Counted from the first letter of the stretch, positions 13,821 to 26,472 are shown. The stretch is 64,000 nucleotides of DNA from Ostrinia nubilalis (GCF_963855985.1 NC_087097.1:8093001-8157000), one strand, 5' to 3'. Translations and numbers: made by a program. The notes: generated by a model not told the origin, from the letters alone.

Positions 13821-14175
13821 CTCTGAATATGAACTATCAGCCTTCAGGCTGAATGACACTGAAGGATGCACGTGTTTGTTTACTTTAGCTTCCAGCCACT
13901 GAAACACCTGTTAATCACTAAACTTCGGTCGATAAATTATTAAACTATATGGCACAGTCACACACACTTTAAATCTCGGATACGTCAACTTTTCATTCAG
14001 AAAAGCGAGAAAAATGTAACGGAAATAGTTTAGTGACGGAGTGGTAGGCACACGCGGTCACGAGAGAGACAGAAGACTAAACTATGTTATGGCTCGGAAA
14101 CGCCGCGCGTGTGCCGGAGTGGGGCGAGGATCAACATGGAAAACCGCGTCCACGCAACCTCAGGCGGCGACCAAA
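13821..14175 (-). other. candidate untranslated first exon of a minus-strand gene
   Basis: On the minus strand, a GC-rich, repeat-free segment (about 14175 down to 13821) ends in TTCAGAG|GTTAGTGAAG, a good splice donor (GT at 13820-13819). It has the look of a 5' untranslated exon: CpG-rich start, mixed composition, no long frame. If it is one, the coding exons lie to its left, in 1-13.8 kb or outside the window, where I could not recognise any. The 5' boundary is a guess. The donor and composition are visible; the gene is inference. Confidence 0.25.
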
Positions 14176-15431
14176 TTTATTTTATTCAAATTATAACCGA
14201 CTATGGAACTAAAGTCCATTTCACGTAAGTCTCTAAGTCCTTATCTCAAACTGGTTTGCGTTTAGAAAATAAATTAGTGAAGTGAAGTCATCTCGAGGAT
14301 CTAACGACGCGCGACGTCCGCTCCTTACGATTTAAATGGATGTTAGAGTTAACGAGTTGTAGGTAAATACTGAATCATCATTAAAAATAGACTCGATTTC
14401 CTCAATACGCTGAGATTGTAAAGATATATCGTATTGATGTGGAATGTGTCATTGCTACGGCTATGACATGTAAAGTAGTAGAAATACCTATAATAGCTAC
14501 AGATGTTTCTGTACGTCATGCACACTATAGTCATTACTGCGCGTCGCCGACAATGTCAAGCGAAGAATTAAATTAAATACCTACATAAAGTAATTCCAAC
14601 TTTATTTACGCTGTACGGAAGCATATTTAAATAGCTAGTTAATATGAATAATAAACCAAACAGGTAATAAAATAGATAAATTATGAAGTTTCTAAAGTAT
14701 CAATAGGTAACATTTCGAAGTTCGTAAATCTGCCTTAATATCCAACGTAGCATTCTCTAAGCGACTATTATTATTTGTTAACTATTAGATATTATTGATT
14801 TAACATTGCATATGAATTATGTTTAATAGTGGTAACCCAAAAACTATAGGAAGATAACCAAATCTGATCACAAACCGCATATCAGCCCGACATAATTGAT
14901 GATCAATCGAATAATACTGAAAACTGAAAATCACAACAAATAAATTGTTTTACATATAAGTTTGTCTGCAATATGTTTTTTACCTCATCTCCTCGCATCT
15001 GCACATTTATGAAGTTGCTGAAATATCTATCACTGAAGCATGCAGTTTCAAAGAGGCTAATTTCACATTTTACCATACAATAGCCTTTATAAAACTGTGA
15101 ATGTCTCTTGCATTCCAATAACATTAATGCAGTTCCCTGAGGATAAGCGTATGCAGCGCAAAAACGTTTAGAGGCGAGGTATGTAATGTAGAGCCCCTCG
15201 ACAAATCGGTGGGAGGACCGGCTAGGCAGGGCTGGCAAAACTTACTTTGTTTCAGAAATGAAACTTCATTATGAAACCTCTTAATGAACCAGGGTTCGAT
15301 GAGGAATATCTTTGCCGATAAACATTGCGAGCTGATAAAGAATCTTTCTCTCCGATATGTACTTAAATATGCATGCCTGTGTTGGCAGTTAAAAATTGCA
15401 ATAAAGCACTAAATTCATATTGTATGTATAC
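14176..15431. other. no gene recognised
   Basis: AT-rich non-coding DNA. The open frame at 14903-15238 (minus) has no recognisable motif and no coding-like codon pattern. Confidence 0.45.
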
Positions 15432-16240
15432 TAAAAAAACCGGCCAATTGCGAGTCGGACTCGCACACCGAGGGTTCCGCCGTACAAACGTAGCGGTTTA
15501 CAATTTATGACGTATTAAATCAAATTACTTAGGTACTAGATATCGTAGTAGTCTTTAAGTTTTGATTCCGTTGCGAGTAGTAGCGAATTTCAAAATATGC
15601 GGTATGATTATAGGTAGACCTTAGCGTTTTGAATTTTTGCGTTGATTTAGAATTTTTCACAGTTTAGAGGCAATTAGATTTAAGAAGTGTTTGATATGAA
15701 TTTCAACTTTAATATCTCTACGCGTTCATGTGAAAAAGGGTAGGTAGTAAGTTTATAATTATTAAAAAAATATTTTATGTCATGTAAGCAAAAATAATAT
15801 TTTAATATTTTATGTAACTTCAAATTTATCATTTTCGCAATTTTAAGTTTCATTTTATTAAAATATTTTTTTATATTATATATCTAAAAAAATGTGATTT
15901 TCGCAATTTTTCCTATATTTGCATTATATGACAATGCTTCATGCCAAATTTCAAGATTCTGAGTTTACGGGAAGTATCCTGTAGGTTTTGATTCCTTTGC
16001 GAGTGTCGAAAATTTGTTGAAAATATCGACATAATCGGCTGTAACTTTTGATTGGCTTGGCTTAGAAGTTTGATATTTTCACAGCTTAAAGGGACAATAG
16101 ACCTGAGTATTTCATGTCAATTTCAGCTTGATACGTCCACGCGTTCTTGAGATAAAGGGTCTTGACAGACAGACAGACGGACAACAAAGTGATCCTATAA
16201 GGGTTCCGTTTTTTCCTTTTGAAGTACGGAACCCTAAAAA
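15432..16240 (+). repeat. large dispersed lepidopteran repeat (GAGTCGGACTCGCACACCGA type)
   Basis: It opens with AAAAAACCGGCCAATTGCGA, then GAGTCGGACTCGCAC and AGGGTTCCGCCGTAC. It closes with GACAGACAGACAGACGGACA, AAAGTGATCCTATAAGGG and GTACGGAACCCTAAAAA. I recognise this frame of sequence as a very abundant lepidopteran interspersed repeat. Inside is a diverged duplication: TTTGATTCC(G/T)TTGCGAGT recurs at about 15561 and 15987, and 'cacgcgttc' follows in both, so the middle is two degenerate ~426-bp units. AGGGTTCCG near the start and CGGAACCCT at the end are inverse. No protein frame is intact and I do not assign a class. An eroded relative is at 19890-20165. Confidence 0.75.
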
Positions 16241-16362
16241 CACAATGAAGAATGTTCACTAATTTTGTTTTTTAGCTTTCTGTATTCTCTGATAAAAATA
16301 AAAAAAATACACGTGAAAGAATTATTTCGATACGTCAATTAGTTTCCAAGATATTGAATTTT

Positions 16363-16745
16363 AAAAGTGCGGGCGGCGGCCGGCCCGCCATTTTATGCGT
16401 GTGACGTCATAGTACAGTTACTGGCTCATATTTGTATGGGTGGAATCTTGCAAGCTGAATTAAGACCCACTTCCGTACAACCGATTAAGCTGAAATTTCG
16501 CATAAACATGTGATTTGGATGACCATGCAATATTATTATGACATGGAGCTGATCTGATGATGGAGCTGGAAGGTGGCCATAGGAACTCTATAATAAAACG
16601 ACTTAAATCCATCGAGTTTGGGCTCGTTTGTTTTGTATTGATGAGTACTTCAATTCTATACAGTAATCAGGGTCTGATGATGGAGCTGGAAGGTAATTCG
16701 CAATAAAACGACATAATCGCATCAAGTTTGGGTTTGGTTAAATTT
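16363..16745 (+). repeat. dispersed repeat with two tandem 'TCTGATGATGGAGCTGGAAG' units
   Basis: The motif TCTGATGATGGAGCTGGAAG occurs at about 16553 and again at 16674. Each copy is followed at variable distance by AATAAAACGAC, a degenerate 'atcgcatca' and 'gagtttggg', giving a roughly 120-bp tandem unit. The upstream part (GCGGGCGGCGGCCGGCCCGC near 16370, then 'cgattaagctgaaatttcgcat') belongs to the same commonly seen lepidopteran repeat. It is non-coding. Confidence 0.55.
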
Positions 16746-17085
16746 TAATTTCTGTGATGGGTCTGGAATTCTGGATGTTAATATGTATACAGGGTGTTAG
16801 GTAAATGGGTATATGAGCCGACACTAGCCCATGTTAACATGGGCATATAAATGGTATGGTGAAGTCAGAAATTTGATATCATCATTTTAATTTTTTTAAT
16901 TTTCATACTAAATACATTTTATAAAATCCGATTTGTATGAAAAATAAAATAATTAAAATGAAGATATCAATTTTCTGACTTCACCATACCATTTATATGA
17001 CCATGTTAACATGGGCTAGTGTCGGCTCATATACCCATTTACCTAACACCCTGTATAAGTATGTATTTACAAAAAAAATGTATTT
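16745..17085 (+). mobile_element. SINE-like 3' tail interrupted by a foldback element
   Basis: TTTTAATTTCTGTGATGGGTCTGG at the left, and AAGTATGTATTTAC to the right of the inserted foldback, match the order of the tail of the minus-strand SINE at 36041-36153. Removing 16790-17053 and one TA rejoins a continuous tail. This gives the pre-insertion target: a TA dinucleotide. Confidence 0.5.
16790..17053. mobile_element. foldback MITE with TA target and CAGGGTGTTAGG ends
   Basis: The 264-bp unit is nearly all inverted repeat. The left arm starts CAGGGTGTTAGGTAAATGGG, then GCCCATGTTAACATGGGC, then GAAGTCAGAAA. The right arm is its reverse complement and ends CCTAACACCCTG. It is flanked by TA on both sides (16788-16789 and 17054-17055). 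It does not code and is predicted to fold into one long hairpin. Half a copy lies at 35252-35388. Its termini resemble those of the giant palindrome at 42137-43667, so the two may share a transposase source. Confidence 0.85.
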
Positions 17086-19889
17086 AAGTAGGTATGTTTA
17101 TATCCGTTGTCTAGTGAGCGGACACTGTGAATGTACGTCACGCAGGGTCACGTGACCGTCGGCGGGACTCGATATTTAAGCGAACTTTGAATGCTTATAA
17201 AATCATAACTACTTGGTATTTTTGAATGAAATAAAAACAAATGTATTTGTATATGTAAAAGCTTAACTGTAACATAGGTTTCAAGTGATTTTGCATACCT
17301 AGTAACATTCTCAATTCAAACTTGTAAGTAGTTTTTAAAGTCTAACACACGAATAAAAAAACAAAATTATTGTTGAGGTACAGTTAAGAAGAGGAAAATT
17401 CACATTTTAAAGAGGAAAATTTTCAGACAATATGGCATAGTAATTTCAGTGTTTTAGGTTTATAGTTTAAACTACGATCAGTGTGATCAACCCTGGCTAC
17501 CCATACCCGATCTTGTTTATTATCGCCGGACCCAGATGCATGTCAATGATGCGTAGGCGCAGCAGACACCACCGATGTCATAATCCAGGTGCTGCCAATA
17601 AAGTGATCCGCGATACAATCTGCTTTAAGCTACCTCTTTTATCTGACATTTTGTCACATAGGTGCATTAGGTGGGATTCTACAACAAAGTGAAACAAAAA
17701 AAGGTACATACCTATATTTCTCAGAAGTCGCGCTTGGTTTCAAGCAGCAGTATTTATTTATTATCGAAATTGAACAACGTCTATGATGTACAGCTCTGGA
17801 TATGGTATCCTGAAATAAAGTTACATGTACGAGTACCTACGTACTTTAAAGAAGCATTTAGAAAAAAATATTACCTATACAGTCCTGTCTTTATCATAGT
17901 GTACGATAAAAGGAACTGAAGGGACTTAATAAATCTTATTATTATTACTCTACCACGAGATATACGTGTAAAAGTGCTTTTAAAGCCTCCTTGCACAAAG
18001 AAAATAAGTTTTATGAGTTTTTATATTTGAAAAGATAACTCTCTGATCTCCCTGAGTCTTACGAGAATTATTGGTTGTGTCTTATTTTATCGTGTAATGA
18101 TCGCGTATGTTATTCACAACCCTAGTGTGTCTTTTCGAGACACCAATGGCACCATAGATTAATCCAACCAGTTTTACGAAAAATAAAGAGCATACTTTTT
18201 AAATTATTAAATATCACACAGAAATCAATAGAGCTAGTGTGAATTGGGGTTAATATTAGAAAATTATCAATGCACGAATTTATTTATGTAGGCGATCACA
18301 CCAACGCTCCAAAATACGTGGTGTAGGTAAGGACATTAATAACTCACTATGACGTGGGCGAAACAAGATTGGGCCAAATAATTAACTTAGTATCTATTCA
18401 GATTAATTGTAAACTGTTCACAGAATAATGAAGGAAATAACGTCATATCGTATACCAAGCCTATGTAGTTGAATAAAATTATTTTCTCCCTAATCAAATC
18501 AAATCACTTTTATTTCAAAACTAACTTAATTCAATAGAAAATGGGCGTTTTTCCATTCACGAACGCGAAAGCGACGATATTCTAATAAGACAATCATACA
18601 TAAACCTATAGATGTTTTCATTTAATTATCGTAATGTAGTCTCTCTATAATTAAGTAGTAGTAGTAACTATTATAATTACTAATAAGATTACCTTCAGTT
18701 AATATGAGTAAGTCATACCTAATCAGAACAGCATAAAAAGGATGGAAAAATACTCGCTGATTCAAAGTGAACCTTAGTAAATATTTTGTGATGACTAATC
18801 GTGGAATAAACACAGGATTTGATCTAAAGTGAACCATCGGTCACAACAAAGCCTGACATTACCTGCGGTGGCCGGGAACCAGTGAGTCAGTACGGCTCCG
18901 CGCATACGGGCGACTTACCACAGTCATCGGCGGCTGGCGACAAGCTGTTAACATGCTTTTTAATTTAACGTTTTGTAAGGAAATGTGGCGAGTAGCATCC
19001 ATTGCGACTAAGTGTCCACGACACAAGCGGTTGCCACTATTGTGGGCACGATGGAAATGCCCACAACTTTATTAGACTGTCGACTGTAACGTAACATTTT
19101 CACGGTATATTGAGATCCAAAAACTGGTGTATTCTATTCTTGAGTGATTTTAAGGGCTTTATCGGAGTACCGGCGAGGCCATTAAATGCAAATCTATCAA
19201 AAATTGTAGCGCTATCCACCAACCACCATCGTCATCTTTGCGCAGTACCAAAGGAAGTGGCGCGTGCGTGACAGCCATCAGTGGCTGTGACCGAGTGATC
19301 CGTTTACGCCGAGCCTTACTGCTTGCTATGGTCATTTCGCGGCCGTCCTGTCAATCTTGATGATCTGTTGCCAGCGATAAGCATAAGAAAACATTTCATT
19401 TGCAATTTAACGATGCGCGTGTACATTTCCATGCTGATGAGAGGATATGATATTTTTAATGAAATGCCGAGCCCAAGTAAAATATGTAAACTCTATATTT
19501 ACTCAAGATTTTTATCTAATTCTTCAACATAGTAAGCAGCCGTAAGTTTCAAAGAAACCATTTTATTTTGCATCGAAGTTAGTACTAAAATGTTGTATTT
19601 TTAACTGCGTGCAAAATAACTATAAATAAAATAAATATTTTATTTATTAGCAAATTAAATCACGAATACTGTAAAGAGGTAGGTACCATGTCCAATAAAT
19701 AAGTAATGATTACAATGCCAAATACCTCTATCTAATTGTGCATGCTGATGATTCACAATAAAAAACTTAATTTTGGCACACGATCCGAGGTCTACCACCT
19801 ACTGGGGTGTGGGTGGTATTTTTACACCCACACTGATACTATAGATTGTTTATAACAATATAATTTAACTTTTGAGTCATGCTTTTGGC
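17086..19889. other. no gene recognised
   Basis: Mostly unstructured AT-rich DNA. At about 18496-18522, (AATCA)n followed by CTTTTATTTC is, on the minus strand, AATAAAAG plus (GATTT)n, the usual 3' tail of a retroposon whose body I cannot see. The open frames at 17483-17919 have no domain or splice support. Confidence 0.4.
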
Positions 19890-20165
19890 AAAAAAGACGG
19901 GTCAAGTGCGAGTTATATTAATGTTCAGGTGGTTTCGCAAATTACATTCGTATTACACGCATGTTGTGTAAAAACATTCCATGAACCCCTATAATTTTAA
20001 ATAGGTACTGAAAAAGTATATACTTACCTACTATTATTTATATTCACTTAACGTTTCCAAATATCTCAAAATACATCTTTCACATCTTTAAAGTATACAA
20101 AGTTTATGTCAAGAAAACCTTTTCTGTGATCTTTTTTTTTCTCAAGTCTTACGGAACTCTAAAAG
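19890..20165 (+). repeat. eroded copy of the 15.4-kb dispersed repeat
   Basis: It begins AAAAAGACGGGTCAAGTGCG and ends TCTTACGGAACTCTAAAA, diverged versions of the ends of the repeat at 15432-16240, with unrecognisable or deleted middle. It is non-coding. Confidence 0.5.
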
Positions 20166-20290
20166 CTATTGTTTAGGATCTATTATTCGGTCTATGAAAA
20201 CAGACATTGAACCTATCCATCGTGTCGACTTACCGCCAACATAGGTAATTAATATTTATTTACTACATATTACAGTACTACCTACTGAAA

Positions 20291-20534
20291 TACAGAATAC
20301 TGAAGTTCTTTGGTCACGTCTCTAGAAATGAGAACTCGATGGAGATATCAGGGCCAGGTGGAAGGCAAGAGAGCACGCAGTCGATCGCCAACCCGCTGGA
20401 TAGACGCCATCACAAAGGCTACTGAGTCCACCATGGTTCTGTGCACTCGCTTTAACCGTCAGAAATGGAAGCACATCGCCAGGAGAGCTACCCTCGGAGA
20501 TGATATCGAACACCCCACCGTGTACCTCGTCAGT
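20291..20534 (+). pseudogene. LINE ORF2 C-terminal fragment (endonuclease/reverse transcriptase family), frameshifted
   Basis: One frame gives ILKFFGHVSRNENSME and, after a frameshift, the next gives GQVEGKRARSRSPTRWIDAI and then WKHIARRATLGDD. This is the familiar C-terminal region of RTE/CR1-like ORF2 proteins (K-x-F-G-H...R; G-x-R-x-R-G-R-x-P-x-R-W-x-D; W...I...A). The reverse-transcriptase domain itself is absent and the frame is broken, so it is a dead 5'-truncated relic. Confidence 0.65.
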
Positions 20535-20570
20535 GCAACCACGACCACTCTGACAAGAGTGCCCTACTAA

Positions 20571-22937
20571 GAAGAGCAGTTATTAGTCACTAAAACTATG
20601 ATTTAGTAGGGATTTATTAATAGAAAAGTTCGTTAGCCGTTTGTACATTTTCACGAAATGTAATGACCAATTGAATTTAATGCAGACTAAAACAAACAGT
20701 AAAAGATGTAGAGTCTATTTAGGACACTCAATGCCAAATATGCCTGCACCACTTGGGGACAATAAAATTGTTTAATACTGATACCGATTAATTCTCATTT
20801 TTGCTGTTTTTTTTTCACGAAGATTAAATACGTTCTCGTGAATTTTCAAAAATAATGCATTTTTTATTAAACCATCCCACCCGTTCTCTACCTTTAACAA
20901 ATCAAACCATTGATGAATTCATTTGAATTATAAACGCTGATAAATTAGTGGTAATAATTAATCGACGCGCAAAGACACCCACGCAACTGAACGGTCGAAC
21001 TTCAATGACCTTTTATCATTAATTATTGTTAAACGGCATAAAATTACAGTTAACTGGCTAGTAATTACCACCATTATAGATACACCATCGGTTACCCGCA
21101 GCCTCTGGGCAAATAGTGTTCTTTTGTTGCGCCACGTTCGACCACTTGGTATATTGGATGGTTAAATAATTCTTGTAGCTATTATGCTATTACATCGTGG
21201 TCCTTATCGATTTGTGAACAGAGACGAAATTCGTAAATTGTGTAACGTTGTAGTTGCACATACCTACGGGTAAATGATATTTATCGGTTATTGTGCTGAT
21301 GTTTGGTCAGCTGACGAAAGTGAGAATTTGACAGCACACACTTGTACGTGGCGAACTGAAGCTGTCGGATTTTGTAACCTTTGCATTATTGAAATAATAT
21401 TTAATTTATTAGTCTGTAATCATTATCATGTATAAAATAAGAGAAAATCTTTATTGAATATCTTTTAAGTTTTTCTTCCTTGTGTGTGAACAAGGAAGAC
21501 ATCTATGTATTATTTTTTTTCAACAACGATTTTATACCCTACGTTTTATGTCTCCCAAATAATACTTAAAAGTTGTCAAAAACAAAAGAAGTGTTAACAT
21601 CCAGAAACCAGAAATACCGAAGTTTTTAATTAAGCGTAACTTCAAGTCGTTGTTTACACGTGACATAAGCGGTTATCGGTGTTACAAATGTTACAATAAC
21701 AAACTACCATGATTCGGTAATCCAGCTGTAAGCGTTGTAATGATCAAGCGCACGCAATGCGTTAATAACCGTCTTCCTGATCATCAATCCGAGACATTTG
21801 CCGTCAGCAAGCTTCGATAGCAATTAACATCATGTAGGTAATCATCAACTTGTATTAAAGTTCATGGTTTGATCAATAATGTAAATACAATTACTTAAAA
21901 TTGCTACTTGAGTAGTTACTTATTTTGTGAAGATTTTGAAATGCTTTAATCATTGCCACAACTGAGTATTCTAGTCATTTCTTATTTAGAAACATGTTTT
22001 AATCTGTCTCTATACTCTAATACTTAAATATTCATAAATAAAAGAAAAAGTTCCACTTATAAGTTCATTTCAGCGAAAGGCTTAAAAATTTTTAGTATCT
22101 ATAAATCTCTAGTCAACAGAACGTACTACTCACAAGGTAAGGAAAGTTCGTAGAGCCTTATAAGCTCAGGTAGCATAGTGTTAAGTGGCCGGGCTGCCAA
22201 AACAGATTTCTGAAAAAGGCCAAGGCCTATCTAAGTACAATCACGTCGCCTACGGGCGCCAATTATAGTTTATTAGGTTTTCGCAGTCTGTTTTCATGTT
22301 TGAAATAGCAGCATAGTGGTCACACAAGGACATACTAAACTGTAGTTGTAGAAATTGTGTAGGTACTACAGTTTGTGTCATTCACAGAAAACAACGCTTA
22401 AACTCACTTGACGCTCTGTATACTACATAAGAAATACTGTATATTTCTTATGGTGAAGTAAATCTATATTTATTTGACACGAATAAAAATCATGGAGAAT
22501 TTGGTGAACCCCTATCCACTATGAGTTTACGGTCATTATCCAAGTCCTAGTAACATAGACATGAGTTAACCATAAAATAAGCATGAAAAGTACAGGATAC
22601 TATAATGCAAAGGCTGACCACGCGTGCCCAATGCGAATTAATGGAGGTACGTGACGATCTTTTCGTTCTGATGTAATCGAGCTGACCTCTGACTGGGGTT
22701 AACTCATTTAAGTGCCTTTAAATGTGTGTGTAAATAAATAACTTAATAAATTCTATAGTTTTGGTATTTTGAAATTTTCACCCTTCCATTCAAGCGTTGT
22801 TTTGGGCTACAAACTTAAACATACTTATCCTGTCGCCCTATTTTCTTTCCTCTTATCAGTCATTGTTTATCCACAGGTCAACATAGACCTTTCTCTATAC
22901 ACTAGACTTTTCTTTTCCAACAGCTGCTTTACATTTA
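20571..22937. other. no gene recognised
   Basis: AT-rich DNA with no supportable feature. A small GC-rich spot near 22235-22260 (CACGTCGCCTACGGGCGCC) is isolated. Confidence 0.45.
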
Positions 22938-23090
22938 TCATCACATCTTGCTGCAGGGCGTCTCACGCTCCGCAAGACACCACTAACCGACAGAGAACAA
23001 AGGTAATCGATATTGCCCAAAGGATCAACAAGTTGAGGTGGCAGTGGGCTGGTCACAGTTGCCGTAGAACCGATGGCTGATACGACAAGT
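22938..23090 (+). pseudogene. LINE ORF2 fragment
   Basis: The frame TDRQRTKVIDIAQRINKLRW then QWAGHSCRRTDG followed by a stop matches the conserved 'RxxVxDIxxRIxxLKWxWAGHxARRxDGRW' stretch of RTE-like ORF2 proteins. The stop replaces the final arginine-tryptophan pair. Sequence before and after is not recognisable. It is a dead fragment of about 50 codons. Confidence 0.6.
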
Positions 23091-25460
23091 GCCTGAGATT
23101 TTCCCTGAAAATTCTGACCTAAAAATGATCTTCGGTAGATACTCGTAGCGCTAAACAATGAGTTTAAAATTTTAAATTAATACAAGTAGAACAGTGTTTT
23201 GCGATTTTATGCCCAACCCTCAACATTTATGGAGTGGACTATAATAAATTGTAGTCCTTTTGTTTCTTAATAAAAACAACGTAACACTGCGCGCTGCAAC
23301 GATGTGACAATTATTACAGGACATACAATATTAAATCAATTACCCACATTGAATTTATGAATTGTAGTCCATAGCGAAAATAATTACAACAAACCCGTTA
23401 CCAATTAGAAGACGACAGTTTTTGCTATAAATCAAAAAAAGATTAATTTAACGACCATTTGATTTACATGCATCGTAATTGTTGGCAATTAAGTCTCTCT
23501 ATTTATGGGTATCGGCCATATTATGTAGAACTCTTGTTAATCTTCGTAGAGCTATTAAAACTACACGTATATGAGTAATTAATACGTGTTTAGCTTATAT
23601 GGAAGGTGGAATGCATTGCTGATTTGTATAATAGGTATCCAGCTAGATTGGGTCTAGTCCGGTATTACCATACTGGCGTTGTAAACAAGTCAACAGTGAC
23701 AGCAAATTGGAGTTCAGCTGCAGCTGGTAAAAAGGCAAAAATGAGAAAGCTACAGTATTACACGGGCCATTAAGTTGAACTTGCTGTATTCTTATGCACA
23801 ATAATTGAAAACTTGATCGATTTCACGGTCACATGGTGTTAATATTCACTTAAACAATAGCGCAGTGATCTCATTACATCCCACGCTCGTAACAACAAAT
23901 AATGACATAAATATCATTGAATTCTTAAGTTGCTCCTACCGTATGCATCCTAATATAGTCTGTCATAGTTGATATTAACTGTACGAAGGTCGTAGAACAT
24001 GGTTAAGAATTAAAGATTTATACAATACAATCTTTCGCAGAATAATGTCAATTCATCCAAATTCTTACAGCCAAAATACTTATATGCTGCAAATTGAAAA
24101 CACAATATAATTAGATTTTATTCGTAAAAACAAAATTAAATTAATGTAATATTATCTCAATATTATATTATATTGTTTTTACGAATCTAATGTAGCCCGT
24201 AATAATCCTACTCGTATTAGGTGCAACGTGGGACGCAACATGACCATAGAAGTTTCCTAAAATGTTCAATAAGCTTAATATAGCTATAACTAGTGGGACA
24301 GGTGCTCTATTTGATTTAATATCCATTTTATTAAAAGTTAAAAGTAATCAAGAATTGGTTATAACATTTTTGTTAATTAGTTTTTTCATCGGCGTTACGG
24401 TATTGTAGAGTCGTTCTCGTTAAGTATAGTCATAAAACTTAATCAAATGAAAAATTTAATAAAGCGGCTATCTATTTCAGTAGTTACAAAACAATTACAT
24501 AAGTCCAGCGTTACATAAAACGTGGGATATTCGGCGATGGCTGAGCCATTCATGCATACCTCGCATATTTATTGTTCTCACTCCCACATTGTCAAGTTTA
24601 CGGCCGAAATCGCGGAGGTAACGTTAAGAAATGCGTCATTTAATGAGAACGTTAAACATTAAATAATTATGTAGGTACTTGGTTTCAAATTTAATATGTA
24701 GGATTTACACGTTTTCCATCATGTTATATTTTGTCAAATAGGTAGGTATATGTTTGTAATAGGGATTTACTACCTAAATAAATTACAAACGAGTTAAGAG
24801 ATGTATAATCTCAAATTACAGAATCATCAAATGAAATATAATTTTTCATGATAAGAATAAATAATGAAGTTATGTAAACTTATTTCAAGAGTGTCATGCT
24901 CTAAAATAACTGCCTACTTATTGAATGCCATATTCGTTGTTAATTTATAAAATTACTTGCAAAAGGCCTATCCAACTTGGACCTACGTCCATTCTTGTTT
25001 TTGAATAGCTCGTAACTGTACTTGCCCACTCTTACAATTGCAAGACTAATCGCGGTAGGATCGCAGGACATTTCGCGTTGGCGTGAATGCATGACTGATA
25101 TTATGGACATCACGTCCTCGGCAAGAGTTGATACGCAATAAAGGCTTGACGAGGAAATGCCGGCTAAAGCTTTTATGGGGCAAAAACGCTAGCAATTTCT
25201 GCCCTTATACAGTGCCTGTTTGTAATGGAGGGAATGAGTCAAATAAATAGCACATTCAGAAAAATAGTAATACATTAAATAAATAATAATACATATCTAA
25301 TAAAATATATTATCTAACGCTCCTATAACGTTAGTAAAATCATTTTATTGAATAGCAAGTATTTAAAGAAATATTTTGCTTTTGTGAAAACAGGTACTTT
25401 AGCGACAGAAAATAATTAATTAAATTAAAATTTTAAAGAGATCAGTGCTTTTCTCAATCA
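23091..25460. other. no gene; one small inverted repeat
   Basis: No exon is visible. At about 24113-24190, TTCGTAAAAACAA and its exact inverse TTGTTTTTACGAA face each other across an AT-rich loop of about 40 bp, each next to TTAGAT or its inverse. It may be a tiny hairpin MITE. Confidence 0.4.
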
Positions 25461-25635
25461 GCGCCATCTAGGAAATATAAATTATTACTTAGTATTTCTA
25501 CTCAACGCTAGATGGCAGTGTGCCCTGAAATGAACAGCGACATCTATCAGAGTAATAAATAAACTTGTTGTTTGATTTCAAAGATAGATGGCGCTACCTA
25601 TTATATTAGTTTCAAAAACCGTCGCTAGATGGCAG
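25461..25635. promoter_or_regulatory. cluster of five CTCF-core-like motifs
   Basis: Within 175 bp: GCGCCATCTAG (25461, minus orientation), CGCTAGATGGCAG (25506), AGCGACATCTATC (25536, minus, weaker), AGATAGATGGCGCTA (25582) and CGCTAGATGGCAG (25623). The core YAGATGGCRS matches the CTCF consensus known from vertebrates and flies. The cluster lies about 0.9 kb beyond the 3' end of Vkor. The motif count is visible; insulator function is inference. The same core is also carried by some lepidopteran transposons, so this could be a decayed repeat. Confidence 0.35.
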
Positions 25636-26181
25636 CACACTGAACTTTTTAATATTTCATAGGAGTATTTCTAACAATCTCTCCCAGTAATTTCACTGGT
25701 ATTCAACCTAAACGATACACACAACACTTATCACATTTTGAAAGAAAGAAAGAAAAAAGTTTGTTGTTGTTGTTTTATTTCTATGATTTTAATAGATTTT
25801 AATATAATAAAAAAAAAATTTAAAAAAAATGTTTATTCCCAATAAATCTTAATACAAAATATTCTTATAACTAGCGGCTTCTGCACTAAGCATAGCTTGT
25901 ATCGCAGTAGCCTTTTTAAGTTTTTACATATGTATTGATATCTTTACTTTGAGGTCTGGGAACACAAATTCAGGTAATTTATTACTGTAGTATGTCAGTA
26001 CTTAGGGTACACAGACAAACTCGAAAAATTTCATTCCTGTTATTAGTTTCATTTAAGAATCTGGTTATCATAATAAAACTCATCGTGGCACCAACAACAA
26101 AATATTTATTTAACAAAGATAGATTTAATAATTTCAATCATATAAACTTAAAAAAATATACCCCATGAGTTCGTAAATAAA

Positions 26182-26341
26182 GGCGCGTGCGCACGGGTGA
26201 CTTTTTTGTCGCCAAGGCAGTATTCTGTGTTATCCGTGATACATAGTATAATAAATTATTAACTGTTTCTTTTAAACATTTTTAAAGATAAAAATAGAGA
26301 CATACCTACTGCCAGAGTGACAAAAATCACCCGCGCGCGCC
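26182..26341. mobile_element. 160-bp MITE with GGCGCGTGCGCACGGGTGAC ends
   Basis: The left end is GGCGCGTGCGCACGGGTGAC followed by TTTTTTGTC. The right end is the inverse, GACAAAAATCACCCGCGCGC then GCC, around an AT-rich centre. It is non-coding and lies in the 3' flank of Vkor, about 190 bp beyond the stop codon. Confidence 0.6.
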
Positions 26342-26472
26342 ATAATTTTTGTGACATAAAAATCTATAAAACTAGCATAAGTGTAGGAGGTAGATAAATT
26401 CAGAAAATTTTTTTAACCCGTTTTAGCTACCGTAAAAAATATATAAAAATGAGTACCGCTTTAAGACACCAA

